A stretch of 64,000 bases of DNA, taken from NCBI GenBank assembly GCA_963840725.1, contig CAWIZY010000004.1, forward strand, positions 310,001 to 374,000, read 5' to 3'. Each line of letters begins with the position of its first letter. The first letter of the stretch is position 1. Shown one piece after another: positions 53,458 to 62,812 of this stretch. Made by a program: the position numbers and the translations under genes. This DNA comes from CAVWDU01 sp963840725. Lineage in GTDB: Bacteria; Pseudomonadota; Gammaproteobacteria; Pseudomonadales; Halieaceae. The notes under the pieces were generated by a model. That model was given only the letters and a program-made list of their open reading frames with translations, did not search any database and was not told where the DNA came from.

Positions 53458-54618
53458 CTATGTAAAGGCAGCCCAGAAATTAAAGACCAGCGTACCCAAA
53501 AACGTGCCCAGGGCGTAGCCTAAAACCCCGACCAGGATTCCCGGCGTGACCAGGTCTCGCCAACCCCGGGTGGCCGCCAGCGCTGGCGCAGTCGTCGCGC
53601 CCAGCACCGCTGCGTTGGAGGCAACAATCAACTCCGGCAGGCTCAGCCTGAACACAGCACCCACGGTAAAAGTAACCAAAGCGTGCACGATTAATAAGAT
53701 TACCACCAGCGCAATGAGTAGCGGCGCCACCTCCACCATCGCAACCAGGTCCGCTCCCGCCGCTATCGCCGTAAAAAAGACGAATGAGAGCGCCACTCCC
53801 AGCTCGAAGCTACCGGCCAATCTGCGGGCAAGACCCGGGAACACAGTCGCCAATCCCAGCGCGAGACTGGTGATTATCACGTAGCGCCACCCGGAGCCGC
53901 CCCACAAGCCCACCAGACCGTCACCGACGGCAACGATCACCAGGGCGGCGGCGAGAGAAAGGCACAGTGACATGGCGGTGATGTCAGGCGCGGTGGGCTC
54001 AGACCTCACCGGGCTTGCGGTATGGGGAGGAAAGCGTCCAGCTAACCAGGCCCACCCGGGCAGCAGTGCGAGGAAACCCAGATAGACCGCGCTGAACAAA
54101 TTGTCGGCCGCAGTGGCCGCAGAAAAAAATGACGAATCATTTTTGAGTCCGGTCAGCTCGCCCAGTGCCGCGTAGTTAACCGAACCCCCGATATAGGTGG
54201 ATGTGAACAGTCCTGCAATAGCTGCCTCGCGCTGCTGCGGCGCCAGCGCCGCGGCGCTGCCCAGCGTTTCAAGGTCAAGAGCAAGGACCGCCACCGTGAC
54301 ACCGGCAATCGTCCCCACACTGGCCAGCAGGAACGCAGCGGTCATACGCGTGGTCTCAAACAGGATCCGGCGCAGATCGGCCTTGAACAGAAACAGCGGA
54401 ATCAGTACCGGCACAAAGTAGCTGAAGACGAAATCGTAGGCCGCAGCCTGGTGAGGGATTAGCCCTAGATTGGCGGCGATGATGGCGCCGAGAATCGCCA
54501 GCACAGTGCCGGTCACCTGGGCGCCCAACCGGGTTTTCTCAAGCAAAAAAGCAACACCAGCGATCGCGAACAATGCTGCCATCAGTGCAATATGGTTATC
54601 TGCAGCGATCCCGATCAT
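53458..54618 (-). CDS. DUF819-family membrane protein
   Basis: 386 residues from ATG 54618, with GGAG four bases upstream; the ATG 21 bases earlier has none. About ten hydrophobic helices. The signature FTSTYIGGSVNYAALGELTG near residue 150 and the closing GVLGYALGTFLGTLVFN are typical of DUF819 (YjcL-like) proteins, which look like carriers, but no substrate is established. It precedes the serine hydrolase by 54 bases on the same strand, so the three genes may form one operon; a permease for dipeptides or amino acids would fit but is inference. Confidence 0.85.
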   Translation of the reverse strand: MIGIAADNHIALMAALFAIAGVAFLLEKTRLGAQVTGTVLAILGAIIAANLGLIPHQAAAYDFVFSYFVPVLIPLFLFKADLRRILFETTRMTAAFLLASVGTIAGVTVAVLALDLETLGSAAALAPQQREAAIAGLFTSTYIGGSVNYAALGELTGLKNDSSFFSAATAADNLFSAVYLGFLALLPGWAWLAGRFPPHTASPVRSEPTAPDITAMSLCLSLAAALVIVAVGDGLVGLWGGSGWRYVIITSLALGLATVFPGLARRLAGSFELGVALSFVFFTAIAAGADLVAMVEVAPLLIALVVILLIVHALVTFTVGAVFRLSLPELIVASNAAVLGATTAPALAATRGWRDLVTPGILVGVLGYALGTFLGTLVFNFWAAFT

Positions 54619-54760
54619 CACGCTCCACTCAGCATGCACTGATCACAGCAGCAGGCTTTCCATAAAACAACACAACCGCTACACGCAGGCAACGGCAATC
54701 CGGCGAGCGGCAGTCCCCGCCAGCTGCGCTGCCGCGCGTCATCAATCAACCGCGCGCCAA

Positions 54761-55129
54761 TTAGCTCATACAGAAGACGTTGAGTTTGTTGCCGTCAAGG
54801 TCACGAAAGTAGCCTGCGTAAAACCCCTCTCCTCTGGGTCCCGGGGCACCCTCGTCTGCAGCGCCCAGTGCCATGGCTTTGGCGTAGACCTGATCGACCA
54901 GTTCCTTGCTGTCCACCGCTATGGCGGCCATAACGCCGTTGCCGATGGTTGCGGCGTTACCATCAAAGGGTCGGGTGATACACAATGCGCCACCCTCTCC
55001 GGGAGAGGCCCAGGCCACGAAACCTTCCTCCTCCATCATCCGGGTCCCACCGACCTCTGCCAGTAGTTCATCGTAGAATTTACAGGCTCGTTCCAGTTCG
55101 TTGGTACCGAGCGTAGTGTAGCCGATCAT
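54761..55129 (-). CDS. VOC-family glyoxalase-like protein
   Basis: 122 residues from ATG 55129 (MIGYTTLGTNELERACKFYD), with AGGAG upstream. One vicinal-oxygen-chelate half-barrel pair: GFVAWASPGEGGALCITRP and the closing GFYAGYFRDLDGNKLNVF with the metal-binding Glu replaced by Asp-Gly-Asn context. Members include lactoylglutathione lyases, fosfomycin resistance proteins and dioxygenases; none can be chosen here. It faces away from the LolA-like gene across 313 bases. Confidence 0.85.
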   Translation of the reverse strand: MIGYTTLGTNELERACKFYDELLAEVGGTRMMEEEGFVAWASPGEGGALCITRPFDGNAATIGNGVMAAIAVDSKELVDQVYAKAMALGAADEGAPGPRGEGFYAGYFRDLDGNKLNVFCMS

Positions 55130-55442
55130 GATATGCACTCCTGCAGCCAGACGTGCCCTCAGCATAGTGCAACTGAACGGGCACTGCCATATTCAGCGTC
55201 GGGCAGACATGCCACAGCCAACTCTGCTGCCCACTCAAGGCGATGCGCCACCGCAGCACCGGGAGAATGTCCCGGTTTATCCACCGTGACAGCATCACCC
55301 TGTCTAGCCTATAGTGTCCCTCTGTAAGGCCAATAGACGCCCCGCAAGCGCAATGCACTGCGTCCGGTCTACCCGAGGGATTATGATTCTGCACTTCATG
55401 CTCCGGCACATCATGCGCCTGTGTTGCAGGTTGCGGGAGATC
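55130..55442. other. Divergent gap before the Lol-like operon
   Basis: 313 bases between the VOC gene and the LolA-like gene. It contains a good sigma-70-type promoter (listed separately). Upstream in-frame codons of the LolA-like gene are open but give a basic, Cys-rich peptide with no signal-peptide logic. Nothing else is visible. Confidence 0.5.
55286..55315 (+). promoter_or_regulatory. Sigma-70-type promoter for the Lol-like operon
   Basis: -35 GTGACA (55286-55291) and -10 TATAGT (55310-55315) with an 18-base spacer, each one mismatch from consensus. The predicted start near 55322 leaves a leader of about 120 bases before the GTG at 55443. Confidence 0.55.
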
Positions 55443-56222
55443 GTGTCTAGCGTAAGTCCGCCAATCCGTCCGCTCGTTCACTGCACTGCGGCCGCCTCGG
55501 TGCTGCTCACCGCAACCCTGGCGTCGGCTGCCAACCCCGATCCAAAAAAACTGATCGAAAAGGCCATGGAACAACAGCGCGGACTCAGCTCCCGGTCCTC
55601 GGTTACCATGACTATTCAGCGGCCCGACTGGCGGCGCAGCATGACCCTGGACAGCTGGACTGCTGGCAATGAACAGTCGTTGATTCGGGTCACAGCACCC
55701 GCCAAGGACGCTGGCAATGGCACCCTGCTGCTCGATGACAACATGTGGTCCTATGCGCCCAGGATAAATCGGGTGGTCAAGGTGCCAGGCTCCATGATGG
55801 GACAGAGTTGGATGGGATCCGATTTGTCCAACAAGGACATAAGCCGTTCCACCGATTTGATAGACCAGTATCAACACAAGCTGTTATCCACACGACAGCA
55901 GGACGGACACAGCCTGTACGTGATCGAGTCCGTTCCGCACGAAGAGGCACCGGTAGTCTGGGGCAAAGAGGTCATTACCTTGCGCGACGACTACGTGCTA
56001 TTGGAGCACCAATTCTGGGACCAGGATGGTGTGCTGGTGAAGCGTTTCACCACCACCGACATTCGGGAGATGGACGGCCGTCAGGTGGCCGCCACAATGC
56101 GCATGCAGCGGCTGGACAAGACTGATCAGTGGACCGAGATTCAGATCCACAGCGTTGATTTTGACCTGGAGCTGCCTGCCAATTTGTTCACTCTGTCCAA
56201 TCTTCGTAACCCGCGCCGGTGA
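55443..56222 (+). CDS. LolA-like outer-membrane lipoprotein-sorting protein
   Basis: 259 residues from GTG 55443, which has GGGAG five bases upstream and gives a normal signal peptide (PLVHCTAAASVLLTATLASA); earlier in-frame ATGs do not. The mature protein is rich in antiparallel strands: RSSVTMTIQRPDWRRSMTLDSW, GNGTLLLDDNMWSYAPRINRVVKVP, SWMGSDLSNKDI. This pattern belongs to the LolA/LolB-fold group found beside ABC exporters. It would carry a lipid or lipoprotein across the periplasm. Its stop overlaps the next start (GTGA), tying it to the two permeases. Confidence 0.85.
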   Translation: MSSVSPPIRPLVHCTAAASVLLTATLASAANPDPKKLIEKAMEQQRGLSSRSSVTMTIQRPDWRRSMTLDSWTAGNEQSLIRVTAPAKDAGNGTLLLDDNMWSYAPRINRVVKVPGSMMGQSWMGSDLSNKDISRSTDLIDQYQHKLLSTRQQDGHSLYVIESVPHEEAPVVWGKEVITLRDDYVLLEHQFWDQDGVLVKRFTTTDIREMDGRQVAATMRMQRLDKTDQWTEIQIHSVDFDLELPANLFTLSNLRNPRR

Positions 56223-57445
56223 ACGTCACCTGGCGGTTGGCCTGGCGTAACCTGTGGCGGCACGGGAGGCGAACCTGGCTTACCGTGAGCGCCATGATCT
56301 TCTGCAACGCGCTGTTGATCTTCATGATCTCGCTGCAGTTGGGCTCCTATACCATGATGATCGATGGCACGCTGGCTGCCCTCTCCGGACACCTGCAGAT
56401 TCAGCACCCCGACTACAACACGGAGCCCCGCATGCGGGATAGCGTGGCCGGTGGGGTGTCACTGGCAGAAAACTTGCGCGCCGCGACCGGGATTGAGTCG
56501 ATCGCCGCCCGCGCCAGCAGTTTCGCCCTGGCCTCCAGCGAGGAGCGCTCCTTCGGCATGCAGATTATCGGAGTCCAGCCGCACTTCGAGCCGCTGGTGT
56601 CTTCCCTGCCGGGTCTGGTCAGTGAGGGTCGTTATCTGCGCAACCACACGGCGGCGGAGATCGTCCTCGGCTCGGTGCTGGCGCGCAATCTCAAAGTCAG
56701 TCCGGGCGATGAGATCACTTTCATGGGTACCGGGAGGGACGGCTCCTTCGCCGCTGGCATCGCGACACTCGTGGGCATCGTCCACAGTGGCGCACTGGAG
56801 CTGGATCGCGCCCTCGCGGAGGTACCGCTGGCGTACTTCTCCGAAGTGTTTGCCATGAATGACGAGGTCCACAGCCTGGTGATTAAACTGCCAGCGCTCG
56901 CTGAAGTGGACCAGACCAGGCTGAGGCTCGAGCCACTGTTAAATGGCTCAGGCCTCGCTGTCAGGGACTGGGACGAACTTCAGCCCGGCTTGCGCCAGGC
57001 CATTCAGGCTGACCTGTTCAGTGCCTTCTTCATGTACGGCGTCCTCATTGCACTGGTGGCATTCAGTGTGCTCAATACCCAATTGATGTCGGTACTGGAG
57101 CGTACCCGTGAGTTTGGCGTGATGTTATCTCTGGGCGTCAGGCCGGGGGCTCTTGGCCGCCTGGTGCTGCTGGAGACCGCATTAATGTCATCGCTAGGCC
57201 TGGTCCTGGGCTGTGCCCTGGGCAGCACGATCAGTGCCTGGTTCAATCGCAAGGGTTTCTATATCCCCGGCATGGAAGAGGCCATGGCCCAGTACAACCT
57301 GCCCGGCAGTATCTATCCAGAATTGTCCCTGGTATCAGTATTCCTGGGCCCAGCGGTGGTGTTCCTCGGCGGATTGCTGGCGGCCGTTTATCCGGCGCTG
57401 CGTCTGCACAGCTTGCAACCAGTAGAAGCGATGAGAGCAAGCTGA
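56219..57445 (+). CDS. ABC transporter permease, LolC/E-FtsX type (first)
   Basis: 408 residues from GTG 56219. An N-terminal basic helix (WRLAWRNLWRHGRRTWLTVSAMIF) leads into the first membrane span. A large periplasmic MacB-type domain (about residues 45-260) follows, then three C-terminal spans (about 270-290, 320-345, 375-395) ending RLHSLQPVEAMRAS, the usual FtsX/LolE end. It is the inner-membrane channel half of a mechanotransmission-type exporter. It overlaps both neighbours by one to four bases. Confidence 0.88.
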   Translation: MNVTWRLAWRNLWRHGRRTWLTVSAMIFCNALLIFMISLQLGSYTMMIDGTLAALSGHLQIQHPDYNTEPRMRDSVAGGVSLAENLRAATGIESIAARASSFALASSEERSFGMQIIGVQPHFEPLVSSLPGLVSEGRYLRNHTAAEIVLGSVLARNLKVSPGDEITFMGTGRDGSFAAGIATLVGIVHSGALELDRALAEVPLAYFSEVFAMNDEVHSLVIKLPALAEVDQTRLRLEPLLNGSGLAVRDWDELQPGLRQAIQADLFSAFFMYGVLIALVAFSVLNTQLMSVLERTREFGVMLSLGVRPGALGRLVLLETALMSSLGLVLGCALGSTISAWFNRKGFYIPGMEEAMAQYNLPGSIYPELSLVSVFLGPAVVFLGGLLAAVYPALRLHSLQPVEAMRAS

Positions 57446-58689
57446 TGACGCGTGGGCCTACTCCTCAACTGAACATGCTGATAACGCTTGCTTGGCGCAA
57501 CCTGTGGCGCAACTATCGCCGCACGTTGATCATGTTAGCAGCCATAAGCCTGGGTGTTTGGGCAATGATCATGTTCAGCGCATTTATGCGTGGGATGCTG
57601 GACGAGATGGTGCAGGGCGGCTTGCGCGCCTTGCCCGGAGAGGTGCAAATTCACCACCCTGACTATCTTCGGGACCCCAGCATCGTCAATAGCCTTGCGC
57701 AGCCAGGCAAGACCTTGCTGAACCGATTGAACAGTCCTCCCATCCTCGCCTGGACAACCCGCCTCAAGGTGCCCGCCATGGTCTCCAGTGAGCGTGACAG
57801 CCGCGGCATTACCCTGTTGGGGGTTGATCCGGCCGGTGAGATCGCGCTGGGGTTCCAGCCCGAGGACATCATCGCCGGGCGTTTCTTGAACTCACCCGCA
57901 GACTCCGGCGTGGTAATAGGACGCAAACTGGCCGAACGGTTGGCTACGGGCCTGGGCAAACGCGTCGTCATTTTGTCCCAGGACCCCGACAACGAGGTCG
58001 TAGATCGCGGCGTACGGATTGTCGGCATTTATCGGGCCCGCCTGCAGGCGCAGGAAGAGGTTTTCGTGTACACCGGCAGAGCGGCACTGCAGACCCTGCT
58101 GGGTGTGGAAAACCGAATCTCCGAGGTGGCCGTCACCGGCAATGATTTCCGCGCCGTGGACCCATGGTGGCGCAGCCTCGCCGAGGCTGCCGGCCCAGAC
58201 CTGGAAACACTTCCCTGGATGCAACTGAACAGCTATCTGCACTCCATGCTCTCCGTTCAAGGGACAGTTAACCTGGTGCTGATGATTGTCATTTTCCTCG
58301 CTCTCTCATTCGGTCTCGTCAATACGCTGGTCATGGCTGTCTTCGAGCGGGTGAGGGAAATCGGGCTGAGTATGGCGCTGGGGATGCGGCCACGCTGGAT
58401 TATCTATCAGGTTTTGCTGGAGAGTACCCTGCTGCTGGCCCTGGGTTTGTTGCTGGGCAATTTGCTCGCATTTGCCACGCTGATACCCTTACGAGACGGC
58501 ATCGATATCTCGGTGGTTGCCGAGGGTCTGGAGATGGCCGGCATGGGCACAACGCTGTATCCACAATTGGCGCTGGAAGATATGTTGATGTCCACTGGCG
58601 TGGTGTTGATTCTGGGACTGCTGGCCAGCCTGCTGCCCGCCTGGCGCGCCTCGCGGTATCGACCGATAGAGGCTCTGAATAAAACCTGA
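57445..58689 (+). CDS. ABC transporter permease, LolC/E-FtsX type (second)
   Basis: 414 residues from ATG 57445, whose A is the last base of the previous TGA. Same plan as the first permease: MLITLAWRNLWRNYRRTLIML, a periplasmic domain (about residues 55-270), three late spans and the end PAWRASRYRPIEALNKT. The shared N-terminal stretch and the QIHHPDY/QIQHPDY segment show that the two arose by duplication. They probably form a heterodimer as LolC and LolE do. The ATPase follows after 13 bases. Confidence 0.88.
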   Translation: MTRGPTPQLNMLITLAWRNLWRNYRRTLIMLAAISLGVWAMIMFSAFMRGMLDEMVQGGLRALPGEVQIHHPDYLRDPSIVNSLAQPGKTLLNRLNSPPILAWTTRLKVPAMVSSERDSRGITLLGVDPAGEIALGFQPEDIIAGRFLNSPADSGVVIGRKLAERLATGLGKRVVILSQDPDNEVVDRGVRIVGIYRARLQAQEEVFVYTGRAALQTLLGVENRISEVAVTGNDFRAVDPWWRSLAEAAGPDLETLPWMQLNSYLHSMLSVQGTVNLVLMIVIFLALSFGLVNTLVMAVFERVREIGLSMALGMRPRWIIYQVLLESTLLLALGLLLGNLLAFATLIPLRDGIDISVVAEGLEMAGMGTTLYPQLALEDMLMSTGVVLILGLLASLLPAWRASRYRPIEALNKT

Positions 58690-58702
58690 TGACGAGGCAT
58701 CC

Positions 58703-59407
58703 GTGATCGCAGTCAAATGCAGCCATCTCAATAAAACGTTTAGCCAGGGTGAAGATAGCGTCAAGGGGCTGGACGATGTCTGCCTGGAAATTCGTGGCGG
58801 AGAGTTCGTCTGCTTGTCCGGGCCTTCAGGGTCGGGCAAAACCACGCTGCTGAATGCCATTGGGGGGCTGGATACGCCCGACAGCGGCGCTATCGAAGTC
58901 GGCGGACAGCGTGTGGATCGACTTGGCAAAGGCGCTCTGGCAGATATGCGACTGCACAGCATCGGCTTTGTATTTCAGGCCTACAACCTGATCCCGGTGC
59001 TCACTGCCCGGGAGAATATTGAGTTTGTGATGCAGGTTCAGGGTGTGCCCGGCGATGAACGACAGCGAAGATCGCGCGCCATACTCGCAGAGGTGGGCCT
59101 GGTCGGACTGGAAGATCGACGTCCGGCCCAGCTCTCGGGCGGGCAGCAGCAACGGGTTGCGGTGGCCAGGGCCATTGTCAGCGGACCTACTCTGGTGCTG
59201 GCGGATGAACCCACCGCCAACCTCGATTCCCACGCCGCGACTCAACTGATAGAACTCTTCGTATCGCTTAACAGGGAACGCGGCACCACATTTGTTATCG
59301 CAACCCACGACACCCGGGTAATGAGCTATTGTCGGCGCCTGATCCGCATGGTCGATGGCAAAATTACGGCAGACGAGGCCCAGTCGGGAGCCGGGAAAGC
59401 CCATTGA
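58703..59407 (+). CDS. ABC transporter ATP-binding protein, LolD type
   Basis: 234 residues from GTG 58703. Walker A GPSGSGKTT at about residues 39-47, Q-loop FVFQAYNLIPVLTARENI, signature LSGGQQQRVAVARA (about 140-153), Walker B LVLADEPTANLD, and H-loop ATHD. The Q-loop region YNLIPVLTARENIEF is characteristic of the LolD/MacB subgroup. It powers the two permeases. Its stop shares one base with the next ATG, so the outer-membrane gene is part of the same unit. Confidence 0.92.
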   Translation: MIAVKCSHLNKTFSQGEDSVKGLDDVCLEIRGGEFVCLSGPSGSGKTTLLNAIGGLDTPDSGAIEVGGQRVDRLGKGALADMRLHSIGFVFQAYNLIPVLTARENIEFVMQVQGVPGDERQRRSRAILAEVGLVGLEDRRPAQLSGGQQQRVAVARAIVSGPTLVLADEPTANLDSHAATQLIELFVSLNRERGTTFVIATHDTRVMSYCRRLIRMVDGKITADEAQSGAGKAH

Positions 59408-60669
59408 TGCGCTGCCTGTTGACCATAGGGCTCCTATTCGCCTGCAGCGCACAAGGGCAGGTACTCGAACTCGGTGGCGGACGTGCCAGCGCTCAATACC
59501 TGCTGACCAGTTATCCGCCAGACAGTCTGTTCAGGGAGTTGCTGGATACCCCGGCTCATGACTTCAATGGGCAACTTCGGGTGCTCGTCGGCGGGGGAGC
59601 GGACCGCTGGCGTTGGCAGGCGGACTACCAGTTGGTCGCTCGTTACGGCGACACCGTCCCATTGGGACGGGAACTGGTCGGCACAGCGCTCAACCCAAAC
59701 ACGATAATCAATGACGATCGTCGCCTGATGAACCTCAGTCACAACATCACCGAGGGGGACGATGGCGTGCTTTTGCACCGCCTCGATCGACTACATGTGG
59801 GCTACACGGGTGACAAGACAGTTGTTCGGCTGGGAAGGCAGGCCGTCAGCTGGGGAAATGGCCTGATCTACAATCCGGTGGATTTTTTTAACCCCTTCGA
59901 CCCCGCCGCCGTTGACCAGGAATTCAAAACCGGGGACGACATGCTGTATGGCCAGTTTCTTCAGGACAGCGGCAACGACTGGCAGCTCGTTTCTGTGTGG
60001 CGTCGCGACAATCAGGACCGCAACCGGGAACAGAAACAAGGTGAGCCAGACCCCGATGTCAACACACACGCCGTCAAGTATCACCGCTTTATTGGCGAGC
60101 AGGAAATAGACCTGCTGCTGGCCCGACATTACACCGACACTGTCGTCTCTCTGGGCGGTGTCAGCAGCTGGGGCGGGGCTATTGTTCGCGGCGACCTGAT
60201 GATTACTCAAACGGACCGCGACACCTATACCAGTCTCGTCGCCAACCTCAGCTACGCCTGGACCGCATGGGACAGGAATACCAGCGCTGTCATCGAGTAT
60301 TTTTTCAATGATTTCGGTCTCAGTAAACGCCACTATCCAGACTTGATCCAGTACCCGGATCTATTGCAACGCCTCAATCGCGGTGAGCTTTTCACTTTGG
60401 GGCGGCAGTATCTTGCTGCGGGACTCAGTATTGAGACCAGCCCGCTTACCCTGCTCTCTCCAAGCCTGTTTTTGAACCTGGAGGACGCTTCGGGACTGCT
60501 GCAGGTCATCGGTCAATACGATTTCCGGGAGGATTGGCAGCTGCGGGCCTCACTTGCATTACCCTTCGGACCCTCGGACAGCGAATTCGGTGGTTTCGAA
60601 TCACCGGTGCCGGGCAAGGAAATCAGCAACGGTCCCGCTTTCGTTGCGCAGCTGGCCTTTTATTTTTGA
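59407..60669 (+). CDS. Outer-membrane beta-barrel protein of the Lol-like operon
   Basis: 420 residues from ATG 59407. The signal peptide is short (RCLLTIGLLFACSAQGQ). The rest is a large barrel with regular strands (RWRWQADYQLVARYG, LHVGYTGDKTVVRLGRQAVSW, WQLRASLALPFG) and the terminal Phe of FVAQLAFYF. A loop GNGLIYNPVDFFNPFDPAAVD is a conserved-looking plug or turn. I do not recognise a named family beyond a general OMP porin-like/DUF1302-like pattern. Its place at the end of a translationally coupled LolA-permease-ATPase set suggests that it is the outer-membrane acceptor or exit. Confidence 0.82.
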   Translation: MRCLLTIGLLFACSAQGQVLELGGGRASAQYLLTSYPPDSLFRELLDTPAHDFNGQLRVLVGGGADRWRWQADYQLVARYGDTVPLGRELVGTALNPNTIINDDRRLMNLSHNITEGDDGVLLHRLDRLHVGYTGDKTVVRLGRQAVSWGNGLIYNPVDFFNPFDPAAVDQEFKTGDDMLYGQFLQDSGNDWQLVSVWRRDNQDRNREQKQGEPDPDVNTHAVKYHRFIGEQEIDLLLARHYTDTVVSLGGVSSWGGAIVRGDLMITQTDRDTYTSLVANLSYAWTAWDRNTSAVIEYFFNDFGLSKRHYPDLIQYPDLLQRLNRGELFTLGRQYLAAGLSIETSPLTLLSPSLFLNLEDASGLLQVIGQYDFREDWQLRASLALPFGPSDSEFGGFESPVPGKEISNGPAFVAQLAFYF

Positions 60670-60760
60670 CCCGCCGTTAGCCCGCCGGGGGCGATCATCC
60701 GTATGGAAATCAGTCCGGTCAGCGCATCCGGATCCGAAGCGCAGGGCCCGCAATCGTCGT

Positions 60761-62812
60761 TTAATGCAATACCGTGCTGCGCGATACATGCCTGCTGGAT
60801 GCCGTCGGTTTTTTTGCCTGCAGGCGACTTCTGGGGGATACGCGGCTGATCAGATGGCGTCGGTAGCCGGCGGCCTGGCGCAAGCCTTCCAGGGCCGGAA
60901 ATCGCAACAACACCTGAACCACATCCTGAGCCAGAGCTGCTCGTGGCAAGCCCTCGTAGAGACCGAGAAAAGATCCCAGCATCGCCATCAGCGAGCGGGT
61001 CAGGTGCATATAATCACTGCGCACCACAACGCCCTGACGGGTCAGTGCAGTGGTCAGGTTAAGCGCCAATTCCAGCCGTTTCAGCAAGCCTTGCTGGCCC
61101 TCGCGATACACGGTCAACAGGAAATCATAACCCAGTGGTTTCAGCCCCGCTTCAGCCAGCACCGCTGCGACAACAGCCTCAAGTTCCTTCGCACACAACT
61201 TCCCGTCAGCGGCTTCATCACCGGGTACCGCACCAAGCTCCACGATGGCAGCGGCCACCGCAGCCGCATCGCCGGTCAGCACGGCGTGGAGATAACGCAG
61301 CGCTGGTCGCCAGATACCGCTCACATCCACTGTATTGCCCCAGTCGATAAAGAATAATCGTGCATCCTCACCGACCAGTACATTCCCGGGGTGCAAATCG
61401 CCGTGAAACTCGCGGTACACCAGCAGGTGGGAAATCACCGCATGCAGGAACATGCGGGCGGTTTTACGTCTGGCGCGTCGCGTTCTCCGGTTGTTTTTCC
61501 CTGCAAAAGCGACATTCAGACTGGCGGCGGAATCCACGAATTCCATTTCAATTATCCGCCGGGTGCGGTCGTAGACGTGGGGCACATGCCAGCCATCAGA
61601 GGCCCGCGCTCGCCGCGCGAAGCGCATCTGGTTTTCCGCTTCCAGCTCGAAATCCAGCTCCCGGCGAAAGCCCTCCACGAATACGTCTACCTGCTCCAAC
61701 CAGGAAGCGAAGAACGGCGACAACTTGGAGTGAGGTGCCCAGTACTGACTGCTGAGGATCGCCAGTTTAATGACTGTTTTGCCGATCAAAAACTCTCTCT
61801 CAAGATTCTGCCGCCCGACCTTGACCACCACCGGGACCAGCAGGGGTGCCCCACGGTGCTCGCCCAATGGCTTTTGCGCCAGATAAACAGAGGCTATGGA
61901 ACCGGATTTAATGGGTTTTGCCGCATCGAAACCGTAGTAACGTTGGCCGGGGTGCTCTCCGTAACACTCCAGAAAGGCCTGCTCAACCTCAGCGGCTGTC
62001 ATCGGCTCAACATCTTCCTGAAACACAGCCAGTGCGCGAGCAATCTCGTCCGGCAGAAAATCCGCAGTGGCCGCTGCAACCTGCGCCATCTTGATGAAGA
62101 ACGGGCCGAACTCTCGTACCATTTGCGCCACCAGTTCAGCCTGGGTTTTCACATCGGCCGGATCGGTGGCAAAAAAAGTGCGAATGTGCCGCAATGCCCC
62201 AATTTGCCGACGAAATATCGCCAGGTCATCACGAATCACCCGCGTATTGCCCAGAATTTCGCGCATTCGTGAATCGCTGACGCTTCGCAATTCCTTGAGC
62301 TGATTCAGCACCTGAACAATCAATGGTTCGTAGGCAGTAATAAAAATCCGCAACACATCCAGGCTGACTTCGCCCAGACCTCGCAGTTCCGGCTCGCTCA
62401 TCAACTGGTTAAAGAATTTCCAGAACTCCGCCGTCACTTCGGCGGGAATTGACACCACACTGCGGGCGGTCAGCTGATCAACCAGAAAGTGGATGAGCTG
62501 TTCCGTACTGGCCTCGTTGGGAATCAGGTTCTCACTGCGCATGCGGGAGGTCAGGTCGCGCACCTGATTGTTGAGTGGATGCGCCCGCAGTGCCACGAAC
62601 AGATCGTCCAGTGCCTGGTGCAATTCAGGTTCACTGATAGCCCCGCGACGATTGATTAGCTCGGCAAGCGGAATAATGGATTTGTATATTTTGCCGAGGC
62701 CAAACGTAAACTCGCCCGTCGATCGCACCAGACGGCCAGTTCGGGCTTTCAGCGCCGGCAGTACACCGTCCAGATTCAGATAATCGTCGACCGCCGATGG
62801 TAGGCTTGCCAC
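60761..62812 (-). CDS. ABC1/AarF (UbiB-type) atypical kinase with long N-terminal domain
   Basis: 683 residues, about 130 longer than UbiB. Residues 1-215 are an all-helical region with no family I recognise. The ABC1 domain follows: KxGQ-like motif KMAQ at 241-244 (canonical KLGQ), the Ala-rich loop as GSIASV at 304-309, VVVKVGRQNLEREF with the ATP Lys, EFHGDLHPGNVLV (catalytic loop) and IDWGN in place of DFG. UbiB-type proteins are ATPases/kinases that support quinone or lipid metabolism. No C-terminal membrane helix pair is evident. Ends in a basic tail. Confidence 0.85.
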   Translation of the reverse strand: MASLPSAVDDYLNLDGVLPALKARTGRLVRSTGEFTFGLGKIYKSIIPLAELINRRGAISEPELHQALDDLFVALRAHPLNNQVRDLTSRMRSENLIPNEASTEQLIHFLVDQLTARSVVSIPAEVTAEFWKFFNQLMSEPELRGLGEVSLDVLRIFITAYEPLIVQVLNQLKELRSVSDSRMREILGNTRVIRDDLAIFRRQIGALRHIRTFFATDPADVKTQAELVAQMVREFGPFFIKMAQVAAATADFLPDEIARALAVFQEDVEPMTAAEVEQAFLECYGEHPGQRYYGFDAAKPIKSGSIASVYLAQKPLGEHRGAPLLVPVVVKVGRQNLEREFLIGKTVIKLAILSSQYWAPHSKLSPFFASWLEQVDVFVEGFRRELDFELEAENQMRFARRARASDGWHVPHVYDRTRRIIEMEFVDSAASLNVAFAGKNNRRTRRARRKTARMFLHAVISHLLVYREFHGDLHPGNVLVGEDARLFFIDWGNTVDVSGIWRPALRYLHAVLTGDAAAVAAAIVELGAVPGDEAADGKLCAKELEAVVAAVLAEAGLKPLGYDFLLTVYREGQQGLLKRLELALNLTTALTRQGVVVRSDYMHLTRSLMAMLGSFLGLYEGLPRAALAQDVVQVLLRFPALEGLRQAAGYRRHLISRVSPRSRLQAKKPTASSRHVSRSTVLH

